Source of the DNA: Naegleria lovaniensis | Lineage: Eukaryota > Heterolobosea > Eutetramitea > Acrasida > Naegleriidae | Length of the DNA stretch: 64,000 nucleotides | Assembly: GCF_003324165.1 (NCBI RefSeq) | Contig: NW_025407835.1 | Coordinates: forward strand, 186,001 to 250,000 | Direction: 5' to 3' | Shown here: positions 40,692 to 52,638 of the stretch, one piece after another | How positions within the stretch are numbered: position 1 is the first letter of the stretch | How the letters are laid out: each line of letters opens with the position of its first letter | Translations under genes and position numbers: made by a program | Notes under the pieces: model-generated | The model's input: only the letters and a program-made list of their open reading frames with translations | What the model was told of the DNA's origin: nothing | The model's database searches: none

Positions 40692-42407
40692 TTAATCCTC
40701 AATTTCATCGTCTTCCTCTTGTTCGATCGATCCTTCTTGAGAAGTAGAGTCATTCTTTCTTGACTCTGCAATACTCATCTTGTATGTTCTGTTTTTGCCA
40801 ATGCTTAATTCGTTTTCATGCAAAAATTTCAAGTTATTGTCGGTCTTGGCATATTGTACAACATTGTATTTGAGTAATTCGTTGAATATCAACGGAGCAA
40901 TGATGAATCTTGCTCGTTTCCATAATGCAATAACGGCAACTGCTTCAAAAATTCGAATTGAGGCATACATAATGTTGAACGATGTGGGTGTGAAATCAAT
41001 AATGCTTTTCCAAAAACTTTGTTGTTGCAAATCTTGGGTCACGTAGAAATTTTCAATTTTACGAGAATATTGTTGTGTATGCAAGATGGAAATCATGATA
41101 TCTGCAATCGTGGGAATTGCTCCAGCAAGACCTGCCCACCATCGAACATGACTCAAAAAGATCTATTTGTTTCATCGTGAAAATCATGCACAATTTTAAG
41201 AGATTGGTCAACAAGAACACAAGTGTCTACTTACGGCTGGAGCATTAGCTCTCTTTTTCCATGAGTTTGTACAGTAAAATACGGATGATAATATTGCCAC
41301 TGGAAGCATTCCTAAATTTGCTTCAATGTCACTAGACCTTATATTGGTCTCTGATAGCTTCAACTTGGTTACAGAGGTCTTGCTTTTCTTTAAATTTTCA
41401 ATATAATTCTGAATGTTAGAAATATCAACACCACTTTTAGCTGAGAATGTCTTTAGATAGTCGTCTATTTTAACCTCATCTCCTTCAAAGAAGTTAAACA
41501 TTATTTTGGACCCAATTTCTTGAAAATTGTCACTACTATCAGTCAATAAAACGTCAAGCGCGTTCAATACATTCTGAGGACACTCCTCTCTGAGAATTCT
41601 TTTTCCTGAAGGAGATGATAAGATTTTCTCAAATATTACTTGGCTCATTTCTTTAGTGAGAGGCGTCTTAATGGAAGCAGCAACCAATGATAAAAAATCT
41701 CTATTCCATGCGAAACGATTAATAAAATGTTCAAAATTCATGAGACTTATAACCGTGGCGAGTGTATCTTTTTTGATTTCAATATTCATGTCATCACAAT
41801 TGAGTTTGTCCACGAGCTGATCGGTTTTAACATTCTTCAATGATGGAAAGGCACCAAAATTGTCAGAATAAACTTGCATCACTCGTAGAGTGGCAATTGC
41901 AGATTTCTGTGTCATTGTCTCTTGCTCAAATAATTTTCCCACATGTTGTTTAAAATATAATCCATAGCGAACGTATAGCACTGCAATAATAGACACAATG
42001 GCAGCAAATGCAGCCCAATAATAATTTTTTGGTTTCTTCATCATTTCATTCAAAAAGTAGGGAGTTAGTTGGACGGATGTTTTCGGAAAGTATGCAAGTG
42101 TCTTTTCCTCTAAAACTTCTATTTTGTTTTTCAAATTGTACACTTGTGTGATGAACGATGATGATGCAGAGGAAGGTATCTGAGAAGCCTCGCTATTACT
42201 TTTCGATGCCAGGTGATCTTGTTTTGCAATGTTGTTATTTTCCGATGACTCATTCATATTCTCATTCATATTCTTGCTTGTAAATCTCTTCATCATTGTG
42301 ATGGATATGGCTACATGATTATTTCCAGTACAATTCATCATCGGGAAGGTTGTCCTCATCAATTTACATTCATGATTGAATTTGAGAGGGAACCGATAAC
42401 GAAGCAT
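40692..42407 (-). CDS. Probable mitochondrial membrane protein, unknown function
   Basis: Two exons, 42407-41235 and 41162-40692, join in phase 0; the intron starts GTAAGT and ends AAATAG. The junction reads KKRANAPAIFLSHVRWW. The product has 547 residues. The start ATG 42407 follows CGAAAA; upstream frame lacks ATG. The N-terminus is basic and free of acidic residues for ~30 residues (RYRFPLKFNHECKLMR), suiting mitochondrial import. A membrane segment lies near 120-140 (WAAFAAIVSIIAVLYV). The middle is helical, perhaps armadillo-like. The C-terminal exon holds WWAGLAGAIPTIADIMISI and an acidic tail. The family is unknown to me. Confidence 0.7.
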
Positions 42408-42650
42408 TTTTTCGTTTTTTAAAACTATTGAAAGCAAGCTTCTCCTGTAAGATTTGTATTACATTTTAATAGTTCAATATAACGGACAAAACAATCCTTG
42501 TTTGATCAGAACTTCTTCTACCTTGGACTTACAAGGCAGGTTTATTATTCCATGTCTTTTACAAAGCGAGGTTCACATATGTGAAATTTCAAAACCAACC
42601 AAAACGAACAAATTTATCCGATCTCTTGAGAAACAAAATCCATCAAAAAA

Positions 42651-44709
42651 ATGTGGCCTGGAATTTCACATCAACAACAAAGCATGCCAAAAGCTGCTTT
42701 TGTCAGACCACCCTCTTTTCTTGTCTGTTGCAGCCTTGTAGTGTTTGCTTTCCTTTCAATCATCATACAATGTCTTGAATTACAAATCCCGAAAGATGCC
42801 AATAACAAACATGCTTTCAATCTTACGCAACAACAACAACAATTGTTGAACTTTTCCATTCCGGTAACTCCTCCAGCCAATCTTTTCACTGTTGTGAAAT
42901 TTCCAGAATTTAATCTGAATGGAAAGACCAAACTAGATCTCGTTCTTGAAAAGACTCCATACGGAACAAAAACTCTCTCACTCGAAGAAACTGTGTTCAC
43001 AAATGCACAATTTGCGTATGCAGGTCAAGATAATCGAGGATGCCATCAATCGAGTGGTAATTACTCCATTTGGAGAACGGAAACGATTGATACTCAACAA
43101 ACCATTGAATTTTTAATGACGGAATTACAAGATCGATTGTCAGGCAAAGTGTTTAGTTATGGAGCGAGTGCCGATGCCATTAGTGCCTATTTTCAACCTC
43201 GTGTGAAATCTCCATATTTGGCTGGTCAATGTTTGGTCGTAGGGACTGCCAATGTTCACAAATTTGTCTATCAAAATGGAGCCTTTCGTCAGCAAGACAT
43301 TTCCATGTGGTTACAACATTTAGCTCGTCAACCACAAAGTTTGCCCATCATTATGGAGCATGAAGGAATGAGTGAGTTTTGGGAGAGTAATACTTTACGA
43401 AGGTCAGTAAGTGATTGTCAATTGTCATAAGGCAATAATAACCCATTGATTGATCATTTAAAATATATATCTAACTTCAGTGGTGAGAATGTTACCTTTC
43501 CATCACTGCACATGGGTGGATGGAATGATTTGTTCTTAGATGGAACTATGAATGCCTTTAGTAAGTATTTGAAAATCTTGTACAAAATTCTTATCCAACT
43601 GTAATCAATCATGAATGGATGAATGCACACTTACACATACACTAGAAATGTACAGAGCCAATCGTCCCCATGACACCTATCTCATCATTGTTCCTACGGG
43701 TCATTGTCAAAAATCAGAAATTTCATACCCTGAACAAGAACTCATGCTTCATCCAGAAGTGTTTTGTCCCTATCTTTTCAAATATTCCTCTCTGCCATTT
43801 CTCGACAAGGTCACTCTGTATATCATGGGACCCAATAGTCTTCCATCTTCGTATGAACATGGTAATTATTATGTTACCTTGCCAGATTTTCCAGAAACTG
43901 AACCTTTGCACTTGTATCTCACTCCGAGTGGACAGTTATCGCGAGACCAACCACCTCCCTCAATGTCTTCCAATCTGACCTATTTGTACAATCCTACCAA
44001 TCCAACACCAACCTTGGGTGGAAATAACCTATTCGTTGCAACGTGTGGTCCCTATGATCAGAGACCGAATGAGGCTCGTCCCGATAATCTCATCTTTACC
44101 TCTGAGTTGTTTGAACAAAATACTTTGCTGATGGGAAGTATGACTCTTTCATTAAGGTTCTCCTCGAATTGTACCGATACAGATGTTGTGGTACGAGTCT
44201 CGGATGTGTATCCAGAGCCAGACTCACGATCCATGTTATTGAGTGATTCCATTGTGAGGATGCGATGGCGTCATGGCGGCTCTGAGAAGAAGCTTCTCAT
44301 TCCCAATGAAGTGTATGAATTGAATATTGAATTGTGGCCAACAGCGTACCTGGTTCTTGCCAAGCATCGACTTCGGGTGGCCATTACGAGTTCGAATTAT
44401 CCACGATTTTCAGTCAATCCCAATAATGGAATGGATTTGAGGCATGATCGAGTGTCGTCGTGGTCGTCGTCGAGTGTTCATGGAACGATGAGGAATAGAA
44501 ATTTACAAGAGACCACTTCTCCCAATGAGAAGGAATGGCCCTTAATTAATGCTTTGAATACTGTGCATCTGGATGGTAGTCATCCCTCTGTATTGACTCT
44601 CCCTCGAGTGAAGGACATGAATATGATACAACAAGCTCGACAACGATTTGAGACTTTTCATAAGCAAAAACTCGAGCAATTAGTTACCTCCATGAAGCTC
44701 CAGAAATAA
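42651..44709 (+). CDS. Secreted or anchored CocE/NonD-type alpha/beta hydrolase
   Basis: Three exons, 42651-43402, 43481-43560 and 43646-44709, give 631 residues; the first donor is the weaker GTCAGT, chosen because it alone keeps the frame. A signal peptide or anchor lies at residues 22-42 (LVCCSLVVFAFLSIIIQC). The hydrolase shows SYGASADAIS (probable nucleophile serine), then LHMGGWNDLFLDGTMNAF and LIIVPTGHC with the likely catalytic histidine. The C-terminal half matches the X-Pro dipeptidyl-peptidase beta domain: VVVRVSDVYPEPDSRSMLLSD, in part, and HRLRVAITSS. Relatives cleave esters, amides or X-Pro peptides. The substrate is not readable from sequence. Confidence 0.8.
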
Positions 44710-45001
44710 TGTAAGGGTGTTTCATGGTCGAGAGGTTTGTAACCTCGATCTTTTTATGACGGAATGGAGCACTCTCTCCCAAAAAGTCAATGTTATGAAT
44801 TCTTCCTTTTATGATGTCCATTTGATATCGATTAAAACATTCAAAAATTTAGAGACACTTTGCTGGTGGTGATCACGAACGTTTTGTCCTTCTATCCGAT
44901 TATCATTGTTGCAATCTCGATTCCTGTCCGGATCTATATTTCCCAATCATCATTAAATTATTATAACAAGTTTTAATCATCATCAGCACACACACCAAGA
45001 A

Positions 45002-46748
45002 ATGGAATCGACATCATCCACACCATCCGCAGCAGTGCTCGATCAACCATCCAATTTAAAACCAATCATCCGAGAGAAGGGACTAGGTATCTTGTCGGTC
45101 ATTCCCGATAGTGGAATTATTGAATTGATCATTCCGTACTTGAGCAAGTCAGAAATTTGTCAAGTGGCACTCGTATCAAAAACTTTTCTTGTACTGAGTG
45201 AAGATGACAAGCTATGGAGACAATTGGTGTTAAACGAATTTGAGGGCAATTTTTGGTATCAATTTTGTTGGAAATATACCTATATCCACACGTGGTATGC
45301 AAAGCATCGACCCAATGTAGAATGTCCCTACAAGGGATACACTTCCACACTTTATACCCGATGGTCTAGAAGTGGTTATGAAATGAATCAATTTGAAATT
45401 CCCTTTTCACACATTCAAAGAATTTCTGCCGATAGCATTACCTACGAAGAATTTTTGGAACGATATGCCAAATTTCAAGTACCTGTCATCATTACTGGAG
45501 CTCTCAACACATGGAAAGCAATGGAAAATTGGAAGTTTGATAAATTCTTGGATAAGTATGGAGAGGTAGAATTCAAGACCGATCAAGCAGTTTCACACTT
45601 GTATCCTCATTATTCTGAACTGTATCAACAATATTTGCAAGACAAGAAAGAAGGAAAAGATCTCAGCAAATATGACAATGAAAGACGACAGGGAAATATT
45701 AAGATCAAATTCAGAAATTATTATCATTACATGCATAACAATAAGGACGAAAATCCAATTTATATTTTTGACTCCAAGTTTGGAGAGAGAGATAGTAGAC
45801 TCGTCGACGAGTATGAGGTTCCACAATTTTTCAAAGAGGATTTCTTTGAGCAGTGTCTGGATGCAGAGGAACGACCACTCTTCAGATGGATTGTGATTGG
45901 TCCTGCAAGAAGTGGGTACGTAGCTGAAAGTACTTGTTTTAAATTTTTAATGGTTTTTGCATTTGATAATGACACCTCTATATTATTTATGGAACACCTT
46001 TATGATAGAACTCAATTTCACATGGATCCATATTTGACATCAGCATGGAACGCATTGATTTGTGGAAGAAAACGATGGCTCTTTTATCCATTAAATCATG
46101 TAAGCGAAGATTTGGAAGAGGCCATCGAAGAGATGAAACACGCAGAACAAGAAATGATCAAAGAGAGATTGATGTTCGAGAAGCAAGTCAAAACTCAATT
46201 ACTTCATGAAGGAAAAATTGGCAAAATTTATGAGGATGAGTTTGAAATTAAGGACTCTAACAAACCTATTCCTAGCTATGTACCATGCTCTGAACCTTTG
46301 GAATGGCTCACCGATGAGTACTATACTGCAATCAATCAAGGAAGAAGACCTTGGGAATGTATTCAATATCCAGGTGATCTCATCTTTGTTCCAAGTGGAT
46401 GGTGGCATATGGTATTGAATTTAGATGATACCATGGCAGGTAAGTAATATTTGGTTCGTCATGCAACAACATTATTAATAATTACATTGGATCGCTCGTT
46501 ATTCCTTCGCAAAAAATCTGTACTTTAAACACATTTTCAAATTCTTGACAGTCACTCAAAACTTTTGTGACACTTCCAATGTTCATTTGGTCTATGCCGA
46601 CGTGATTAAGAGAAATCCAAGAATGGCTAAACTATTGAGAAGAGGTTTGGCACGAATTGGTAAAATTGATCTCATCAAGCCATACATTTCAGAGGAGGAA
46701 TATCAAGATGCCATCACCAAAGCCCATGAAAAGGATCCCATGAAGTAG
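45002..46748 (+). CDS. F-box and JmjC-domain oxygenase (JMJD6-like)
   Basis: Three exons: 45002-45915, 46009-46439 and 46552-46748, giving 513 residues. Intron 1 has 93 bases (GTACGT...GATAG), no stop and a length divisible by three; removing it rejoins GPARSG to TQFHMDPYLTSAWN, the family's conserved run. An F-box-like region lies at 30-75 (IPDSGIIELIIPYLSKSEI). The JmjC core follows: iron ligands H309 and D311, and H438 in VPSGWWHMVLNL, then MAVTQNF. The pattern is that of JMJD6/PSR proteins, which hydroxylate lysine or demethylate arginine with 2-oxoglutarate. F-box plus JmjC of this type is known in plants and amoebae. The nucleus is the likely site. Confidence 0.9.
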
Positions 46749-46839
46749 TAAACCTCAAGTGATTTCATTCAGGGGCTATCAATAATACCACTGTTCGATA
46801 TGCATTACCATATCATTTAAAAAGACAATCATCGTTCTA

Positions 46840-48348
46840 ATGAGTTCTTTACAGGGCCTCGTTTCTCATCCCAAAAATAAGCATCAACTGCTCTCCTCAA
46901 AAATGCCCTCCTCACAACATGCATCACCCATATTGAGGTTTCACCTCAAACATCACAGCATGTCCATCATTAATAATATATATTTGATTGTGTTGATTAT
47001 AATACTTGTTGCTATGAAGTCAAGTATGGCTCAAAGTAGAACATACACTGTAGCAAATTATACGGATGAAGAAAATTTGAAAGGTTATCCGGATCAGTTG
47101 GGATACTCGTTAGCCTGTAATCAAGATGGTTACATTTTGGCAGCATCAGCCCATGGAAGAGATTCATTTTCGGGAAGTGTTTTTATTTACGACAAACTAT
47201 TGAATATCTACAAAATGAACTGGAGACCAGAAAGCAGTGATAAAAGCTCTCAGGATGAATTTGGACAATCACTGGGCATGTCTTTGGACACACGTTACCT
47301 TGTGGTAGGAGCCGATTCGAATACGGTATCGGGAAAGACCAACGCAGGCTCAGCCTATGTCTTTTATCGAGGTGCTATCAATGCCCGTTTCGATCAACAA
47401 GCCCAATTACAGGCTAATGATTTTCAAGCTGAGGATTACTTTGGCTTTTCAACTGCCATCTCTGGCGACGGTAATACTGTTGCAGTCGGAGCTGTGGCTA
47501 CCACACATCCAAGTACTAAGGCAACAGAGGCAGGGTCTGTCTATATTTTCACAAGATCAGGAAGTGCCTGGTCACAACAAGCCAAGCTCATGTTACCTGA
47601 TGCTAAAGAATACGACTACTTTGGATGGACTGTTGCCATATCACATGACGGCAACACATTGGTTGTGGGAGCTCAAGGAGTCACCTATGACGGTGTCAGA
47701 TTCAGAGATGAAAACAATACTGATCCATCCGCTCCTGTTCTCAACAATGCAGGAGCTGTATTTGTATACACAAGAAGTGGTTCTCAGTGGACTCTGTTGC
47801 AAACGCTTTTAGCTTCAGATGCTGCCGCGTGGGATCAATTCGGACGAACAGTTTTCATTTCCAGTGATGCAAGACTGCTCATGGTTGGAGTAATGTACAA
47901 GCAAGTGAATGGAGCAAAGAACGCTGGTCAAGTTTATGTTTATGAGAAGAATCAGGAATCTGGAGTGTATGAGGAAAAAATCAAGCTCACAGCTTCTGAC
48001 CCTGCAGAGTATGACTACTTTGGCCATTCTGTATCTTATTCCATTAAGAATGACACCATTGTTGTCGGCGCCTTTAGAAAGACAAGTGAAGACGGAACCA
48101 AACCATATGCAGGAGCAGTGTATGTGTTCACAAACCCTGATTCCAATGGATGGACACAAAAAGCTAAATTGGTTGCTGCCAATGCACAAGCTCACGATGA
48201 CTTTGGTTATGCAGTTGCCTTATCTTCTAATGCTTACACACTCTTTATCGGTGCGCCAGGAAAAACATTGGGCGGAGTTGGAAACACCGGTGTAGTATAT
48301 TTCATGGACCTGACCTCAATCGTGCAAGAGTGGGAATCGATGAACTAA
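46840..48348 (+). CDS. Membrane-anchored or secreted FG-GAP propeller protein
   Basis: Single exon, 502 residues. A hydrophobic segment near residues 46-65 (NIYLIVLIIILVAMKSS) may be a signal anchor or, from Met 41, a signal peptide. Then come about seven blades with the FG-GAP pattern: YFGFSTAISGDGNTVAVGA, YFGWTVAISHDGNTLVVGA and DFGYAVALSSNAYTLFIGA, each followed by GSVYIFTR or AVYVFT. This is the propeller of integrin-alpha and many bacterial and protist surface proteins. A substrate-binding or adhesion role is inferred. Another possible start is Met 41. Confidence 0.85.
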   Translation: MSSLQGLVSHPKNKHQLLSSKMPSSQHASPILRFHLKHHSMSIINNIYLIVLIIILVAMKSSMAQSRTYTVANYTDEENLKGYPDQLGYSLACNQDGYILAASAHGRDSFSGSVFIYDKLLNIYKMNWRPESSDKSSQDEFGQSLGMSLDTRYLVVGADSNTVSGKTNAGSAYVFYRGAINARFDQQAQLQANDFQAEDYFGFSTAISGDGNTVAVGAVATTHPSTKATEAGSVYIFTRSGSAWSQQAKLMLPDAKEYDYFGWTVAISHDGNTLVVGAQGVTYDGVRFRDENNTDPSAPVLNNAGAVFVYTRSGSQWTLLQTLLASDAAAWDQFGRTVFISSDARLLMVGVMYKQVNGAKNAGQVYVYEKNQESGVYEEKIKLTASDPAEYDYFGHSVSYSIKNDTIVVGAFRKTSEDGTKPYAGAVYVFTNPDSNGWTQKAKLVAANAQAHDDFGYAVALSSNAYTLFIGAPGKTLGGVGNTGVVYFMDLTSIVQEWESMN

Positions 48349-48701
48349 TGTTAATGTACTTGTGAAAATCCCATTGATACAATGGAAATACTCAAACTAC
48401 ATTAAATTTCGATCGATTCTTTCTCTCAATATTAATAGCAGATGGATACATTTGTGACATTGGTGATCAATGATCATCTGGTTCATAAGAACAAGTGACT
48501 CAGATGTAATATTCCACCTCTATGCGTTCAATTTTGTTAGATGAATTGTTTAACGTCATCTTCCACCTCAATGAGTTCAATTGCGCACTTCAAGTATTCA
48601 ACATGATGAAACATGTGTTCCTCCACTGACAGGAATTCAAAGTTAAATACAACAACAAGCATTACTTGAAAAAACAACATTGCATCCCAACACCAATCAT
48701 C
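48349..48701. other. Intergenic stretch before UvdE
   Basis: About 350 bases holding the 3' flank of the propeller gene and the UvdE promoter. The word TTCAATT is repeated, and no gene is supported. Confidence 0.45.
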
Positions 48702-49820
48702 ATGAGAATTGGCTATCCTTGTATGTGTAAAACCCTCCAATTGACCACTTCCAACACTACTCGCCTCAAATCCCTCACTCCCGAAAAAGTCAAAACAAAA
48801 TTACAACAAAACCTGAATCATTTAAAGCAAATATTGAAATTCAATGCCGAGCAACGATTATTATTCTTCCGAATGGGGAGTGAATTTGTTCCATTTGCTT
48901 CACATGCTCAGGTCCGAGATCCCACCTTTCAACAATCCTTCCATTGGAAAGAACACTTTAAAAACGAATTGGCTGAAATTGGTCAATTAGTTAAAACCTA
49001 TGGCATCCGATTGAGTATGCACCCTGATCAATTTGTCTTGCTCAATTCTCCTGATTTGGAAATCTTTGAAAAATCCGTACAAGAATTGCAATACCATGCA
49101 GATTTAATGGATGCCATGCAACTCGACTCGACCCATAAATTTCAAATTCATCTCGGAGGTCGTTACGATGATAAGAAGAAGAGTATGCAACGTTTCGTGG
49201 ATCGGTACCTTACATTAAGCGAGTCCATTAAGGCGCGTTTAGTGTTAGAGAATGATGATCGTTTGTTCAGTTTGGAAGATGTTTTATGGGTTCATGAACA
49301 ATGCGGAATACCCATTCTCTTTGATACGTTGCATCATGAATGTTTGAATACGAATGGAGAGAGTTTGGAAGAGGCTTTCCTAAAAGCAGCTGAAACTTGG
49401 GATCCCGAACGAGATGGTCCTCCCATGATTGATTATTCGGATCAGGAACCGAAGGCACGAGTGGGTAAACATCGATCGTCCATTCAGGTGAAACATTTTA
49501 AAAAGATGATTTGTGATCGTTTGATGAAATGTAAATGGAAGAAGAATCATGAGGAGAGTTTTATTGATTTTGATGTCATGTTGGAAATTAAGGATAAGGA
49601 TTTGAGTGCAAAGAAGGTACTTGAGGTATTTGAGAAGGGTGTTGCAGAAAGGGAAAATAGTAGTGGTGAGCCAATTGAAGAAGGTGATGAGAATGACGGG
49701 GAGAACAAAGAAGATATGGAACAACAAGACATAACACCAAGAAAGGAAAAACAATCTAAACAGTCGCAAAAGAAGAGAAAAGAATCAACCTCAACAAGAG
49801 TTTCCAAGAGAAGAAAATGA
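48702..49820 (+). CDS. UVE1: UV-damage endonuclease UvdE
   Basis: Single exon, 372 residues from ATG 48702, which places the family start MRIGYPC first; the upstream frame lacks an ATG. UvdE nicks DNA 5' of UV photoproducts and some other lesions. Family motifs appear in order: FRMGSEFVPFASH, IRLSMHPDQFVLL, FQIHLGGRYDDKK, LVLENDDRLFSLEDVL and IPILFDTLHHE. The histidines, aspartates and glutamates of these motifs are the metal ligands of the TIM-barrel nuclease. The C-terminus is basic with KKRKESTS and SKRRK, a nuclear signal. UvdE occurs in fungi and some bacteria and protists, but not animals. Confidence 0.93.
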   Translation: MRIGYPCMCKTLQLTTSNTTRLKSLTPEKVKTKLQQNLNHLKQILKFNAEQRLLFFRMGSEFVPFASHAQVRDPTFQQSFHWKEHFKNELAEIGQLVKTYGIRLSMHPDQFVLLNSPDLEIFEKSVQELQYHADLMDAMQLDSTHKFQIHLGGRYDDKKKSMQRFVDRYLTLSESIKARLVLENDDRLFSLEDVLWVHEQCGIPILFDTLHHECLNTNGESLEEAFLKAAETWDPERDGPPMIDYSDQEPKARVGKHRSSIQVKHFKKMICDRLMKCKWKKNHEESFIDFDVMLEIKDKDLSAKKVLEVFEKGVAERENSSGEPIEEGDENDGENKEDMEQQDITPRKEKQSKQSQKKRKESTSTRVSKRRK

Positions 49821-49949
49821 ACAGTATTTGTATAAATAGTCAAGCTCTCTACTGGTTGAATGAAACGAAAACCAAGGTTGCCCAGCGCACTTTTTGTTTT
49901 TTACTCCAAGAACTGAAATTATTATTCGTTTAATTGTGACTCCAACCAA

Positions 49950-51266
49950 TTACTTCTTTGCCGCGGCATCATCCACACCTCGATAGACATAAATTTGATT
50001 CCAACCTCTCTCTGCCACCAATTTATAACCATGTTTAGCCATTCCTTCAATTTTCAAACCAGTTCCATGCAAACCTTCATAAATTAAATACAATGGTCGA
50101 TAACCACTTCTCATCATTTCTAATAAAATGTTGAGATCTTGTCCTTCTGCATCAATTGACAAGGCTGTGAATTTTTTAGGAAGATTATATTGAGCTGCAA
50201 AGGTAGAAAAGGTCATGGTCTTGACCAGAATTCCGTTATTGGTACTGTCACTGGTCACATCCAAATGTTTTTCATCTTGTTGAGTGGCAGCATTTACAGG
50301 ACCAGCAATAGCTCCTGATTTCTTATTGTCAACAAAAAATTGCATTCCCCAAGCATCCGTATCATCTCTATTTCCCAACACAGACATTCCATCCTGTGAA
50401 GTAATGGCTGCCTCAACAAATTCAATTCTCTGTTTCATTCTAACAGCTCCCTTATCTCCAACAAATGATTTTCTGGCTCTCTCTAAATTATATTTACATA
50501 ATTTCATATTATTTGGAAAAGGTTCCACTAAAATGGCATCAAATCCCATTTTGATGAAATTAAAAGAATTGGAACCACTGAGACAATCATGAGCTCCAAT
50601 ATCAACAATGGTGTGAGTATTTCGAATTTCAGAATTCTTTCCATTATTATTATTATTACTAGTTTCATAATGATAAAAATCTTCATTATTCAACATGTGT
50701 CGAACGAGTGCTGTAAATTCTCCATCGTGTGAAGTATCCATTCCTAAAAAGAGTTTTGGTTCATTCTTTTCGAGATCGTATAAATAGACTCGATCAATGA
50801 CTTGATGTAATAAATGTTTTAAATTTCCCTTTCGAACGAGTTGTGTGATTAGTAAATCAGGAGCCGAGTTCATGAGCCAATTTCTGGCCATGACAAATGT
50901 CAAGTAGCCAAATATGGTAAATGCAATAAAAAAACCAATAATTGTGATACAAAGTATTTTACAAAATGGAAAATTTGAATCCATTCCATTCCTTTCACTA
51001 CCCGATTTGTTTGAATCGAGTGATTTGGACCATCCATATTTTGACAAGATTCTTCGTGCCACCAATTTCAATCGTTGCAAATACGAAGTGCCACCCAATG
51101 TGACATTTGGCATGATGGGTTCTTTATCATAATTACAAGCAACATCCGAGAGACGACTCTCCTCATCATCCACTTGTTGATGGACACCCAATTTTGTATT
51201 CAATGATGGAGATGACGAATGGGTAGGATACGATCCGTTCGTCGTGGCATTTCTCTGAGTGAGCAT
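49950..51266 (-). CDS. Membrane-anchored FkbM-family methyltransferase
   Basis: Single exon, 438 residues. A cytosolic N-terminus (~105 residues) precedes one helix at about 106-128 (ILCITIIGFFIAFTIFGYLT), giving a type II topology with the enzyme probably in the lumen. The FkbM core follows: HTIVDIGAHDCLSGSNS (SAM-binding GxH/GxG loop), AILVEPFPNN, then FTALSIDAEGQDLNILLEM, the ID.EG.D motif typical of the family, and YLIYEGLHGTG. FkbM enzymes methylate sugars or other small hydroxyls. A glycan substrate in the secretory path is inferred from the anchor. It diverges from the SDR gene. Confidence 0.85.
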   Translation of the reverse strand: MLTQRNATTNGSYPTHSSSPSLNTKLGVHQQVDDEESRLSDVACNYDKEPIMPNVTLGGTSYLQRLKLVARRILSKYGWSKSLDSNKSGSERNGMDSNFPFCKILCITIIGFFIAFTIFGYLTFVMARNWLMNSAPDLLITQLVRKGNLKHLLHQVIDRVYLYDLEKNEPKLFLGMDTSHDGEFTALVRHMLNNEDFYHYETSNNNNNGKNSEIRNTHTIVDIGAHDCLSGSNSFNFIKMGFDAILVEPFPNNMKLCKYNLERARKSFVGDKGAVRMKQRIEFVEAAITSQDGMSVLGNRDDTDAWGMQFFVDNKKSGAIAGPVNAATQQDEKHLDVTSDSTNNGILVKTMTFSTFAAQYNLPKKFTALSIDAEGQDLNILLEMMRSGYRPLYLIYEGLHGTGLKIEGMAKHGYKLVAERGWNQIYVYRGVDDAAAKK

Positions 51267-51531
51267 TTTGTAAATTTGTCAAAACGATTTAACGAAAAAG
51301 TTTTTTGGGAGTTTTTTTTTGTGATACAAAGTTTGTATTGGCTGCTGTACATCATGACGAAGAGTTTAAAGAAAGTTTTGGACAAGTTTGGAAATATAAT
51401 GACTATTCAAGAACTGTATAAAAGAAGAATGGAGATACGAGAGAGAATTATGATCATTTAATGATCATTAACAACATCTTAATATTCAGAACGTTATCAT
51501 TAGATCCATCTCGCAGGAATTGTAAAAAAAA

Positions 51532-52638
51532 ATGTTGTTCCTTCCTGTTGGATTCATCCTTTTCCTTGTAGTGATCGTGATTTATTTTTTGATACGGATC
51601 TATATCATTCAAGGACCCACTACGAATGCTCTTTCTGAATCATTGAGGAACCCTTCTCACAGATTATATAATATTCTCATTACTGGTTGTTCCGATGGTA
51701 TTGGAAGATTTTGTGCGGAAGAATTCTATCGGCATGGAATGAGAGTTTTTATGGCGTGTCGGAATGAAGAAAAAACTCGACGAGTCATGCAAGAAATTGT
51801 CAATCATTGTGAAAATTTTGATTTGAAAGGAGAATTACATTTTTTGAAATTAAATCTTGATGAAATGGAGAGTGTCAAGCAAATTGCTGACGAATTTTTG
51901 AAGAGTGGATATGTGTTGGATGTTCTAATTAATAATGCTGGAAGTTTATTGAGTGAAATTAGCTTTACATCGAGGAAGCAGCCACATGTGGAAACAATGT
52001 TTCAGAGAAATGTTCTTGGTCATCACTTGTTGACAGAATTATTATGGAATAATTTGGAGAGTAATGTGAATGGAGCACGAGTGGTGAATGTGGCTTCGAA
52101 TGCTCATCAGTTTGTGAGCGAGAGAGATTTCATTGTTGTGTCGCAAAGAAGCAACTCATCACCCAAACAACAACTTTCATTGTCTCAATATGTGAAAGAG
52201 CCAAGAACAAGATTTCTTCCCAACATCCTTTCTACATTTGAAGTGAACAAGCAATATGGATTGACTAAATTGTGCAATATTTATCAAACACATTATTTTC
52301 ATGAGGAGAAAATTAAGAATAATCCAAAGAGTAAGGTCACCATTAATTGCTGTCATCCTGGAGCAATTAAAAGTGCCTTCTCAACACAATTTGCTGGAGC
52401 CTTGCCGTTTATATTGTCCAAAGTCTTCTCGCTGATTGAATATTTGTTTTTTAAGGACACAAAACAAGGATCACAAAATACCATTCATTTGGCATTTTCG
52501 AAACAAGTGGCGGGCATATCAGGTCAGTATTTCGATGATTTGAAAATTGCCAGACCATCTTCTGCTGCCCTCAACAACACTCTCTACGCGGATTATGTGA
52601 AAATTTGTAATGAAATGTGCCAACCATTTCTTTATTAA
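51532..52638 (+). CDS. Membrane-anchored short-chain dehydrogenase/reductase
   Basis: Single exon, 368 residues. The N-terminus is a hydrophobic anchor (LPVGFILFLVVIVIYFLIRI). The NAD(P)-binding motif is TGCSDGIG and VLINNAG follows. The active site shows VVNVASNAH and the catalytic YGLTK pair (Y..xK). This layout matches retinol-dehydrogenase-like SDR of the RDH/WWOX type. Its substrate may be a sterol, retinoid-like or lipid alcohol; the sequence does not say which. A 36-residue insertion follows the serine (SQRSNSSPKQQ). Confidence 0.88.
   Translation: MLFLPVGFILFLVVIVIYFLIRIYIIQGPTTNALSESLRNPSHRLYNILITGCSDGIGRFCAEEFYRHGMRVFMACRNEEKTRRVMQEIVNHCENFDLKGELHFLKLNLDEMESVKQIADEFLKSGYVLDVLINNAGSLLSEISFTSRKQPHVETMFQRNVLGHHLLTELLWNNLESNVNGARVVNVASNAHQFVSERDFIVVSQRSNSSPKQQLSLSQYVKEPRTRFLPNILSTFEVNKQYGLTKLCNIYQTHYFHEEKIKNNPKSKVTINCCHPGAIKSAFSTQFAGALPFILSKVFSLIEYLFFKDTKQGSQNTIHLAFSKQVAGISGQYFDDLKIARPSSAALNNTLYADYVKICNEMCQPFLY

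Noticed and set aside
51354-51461. Short frame ending RMEIRERIMII before the SDR gene
   Set aside because: Only about 35 codons, helical-looking but too short to support; may be an upstream frame.
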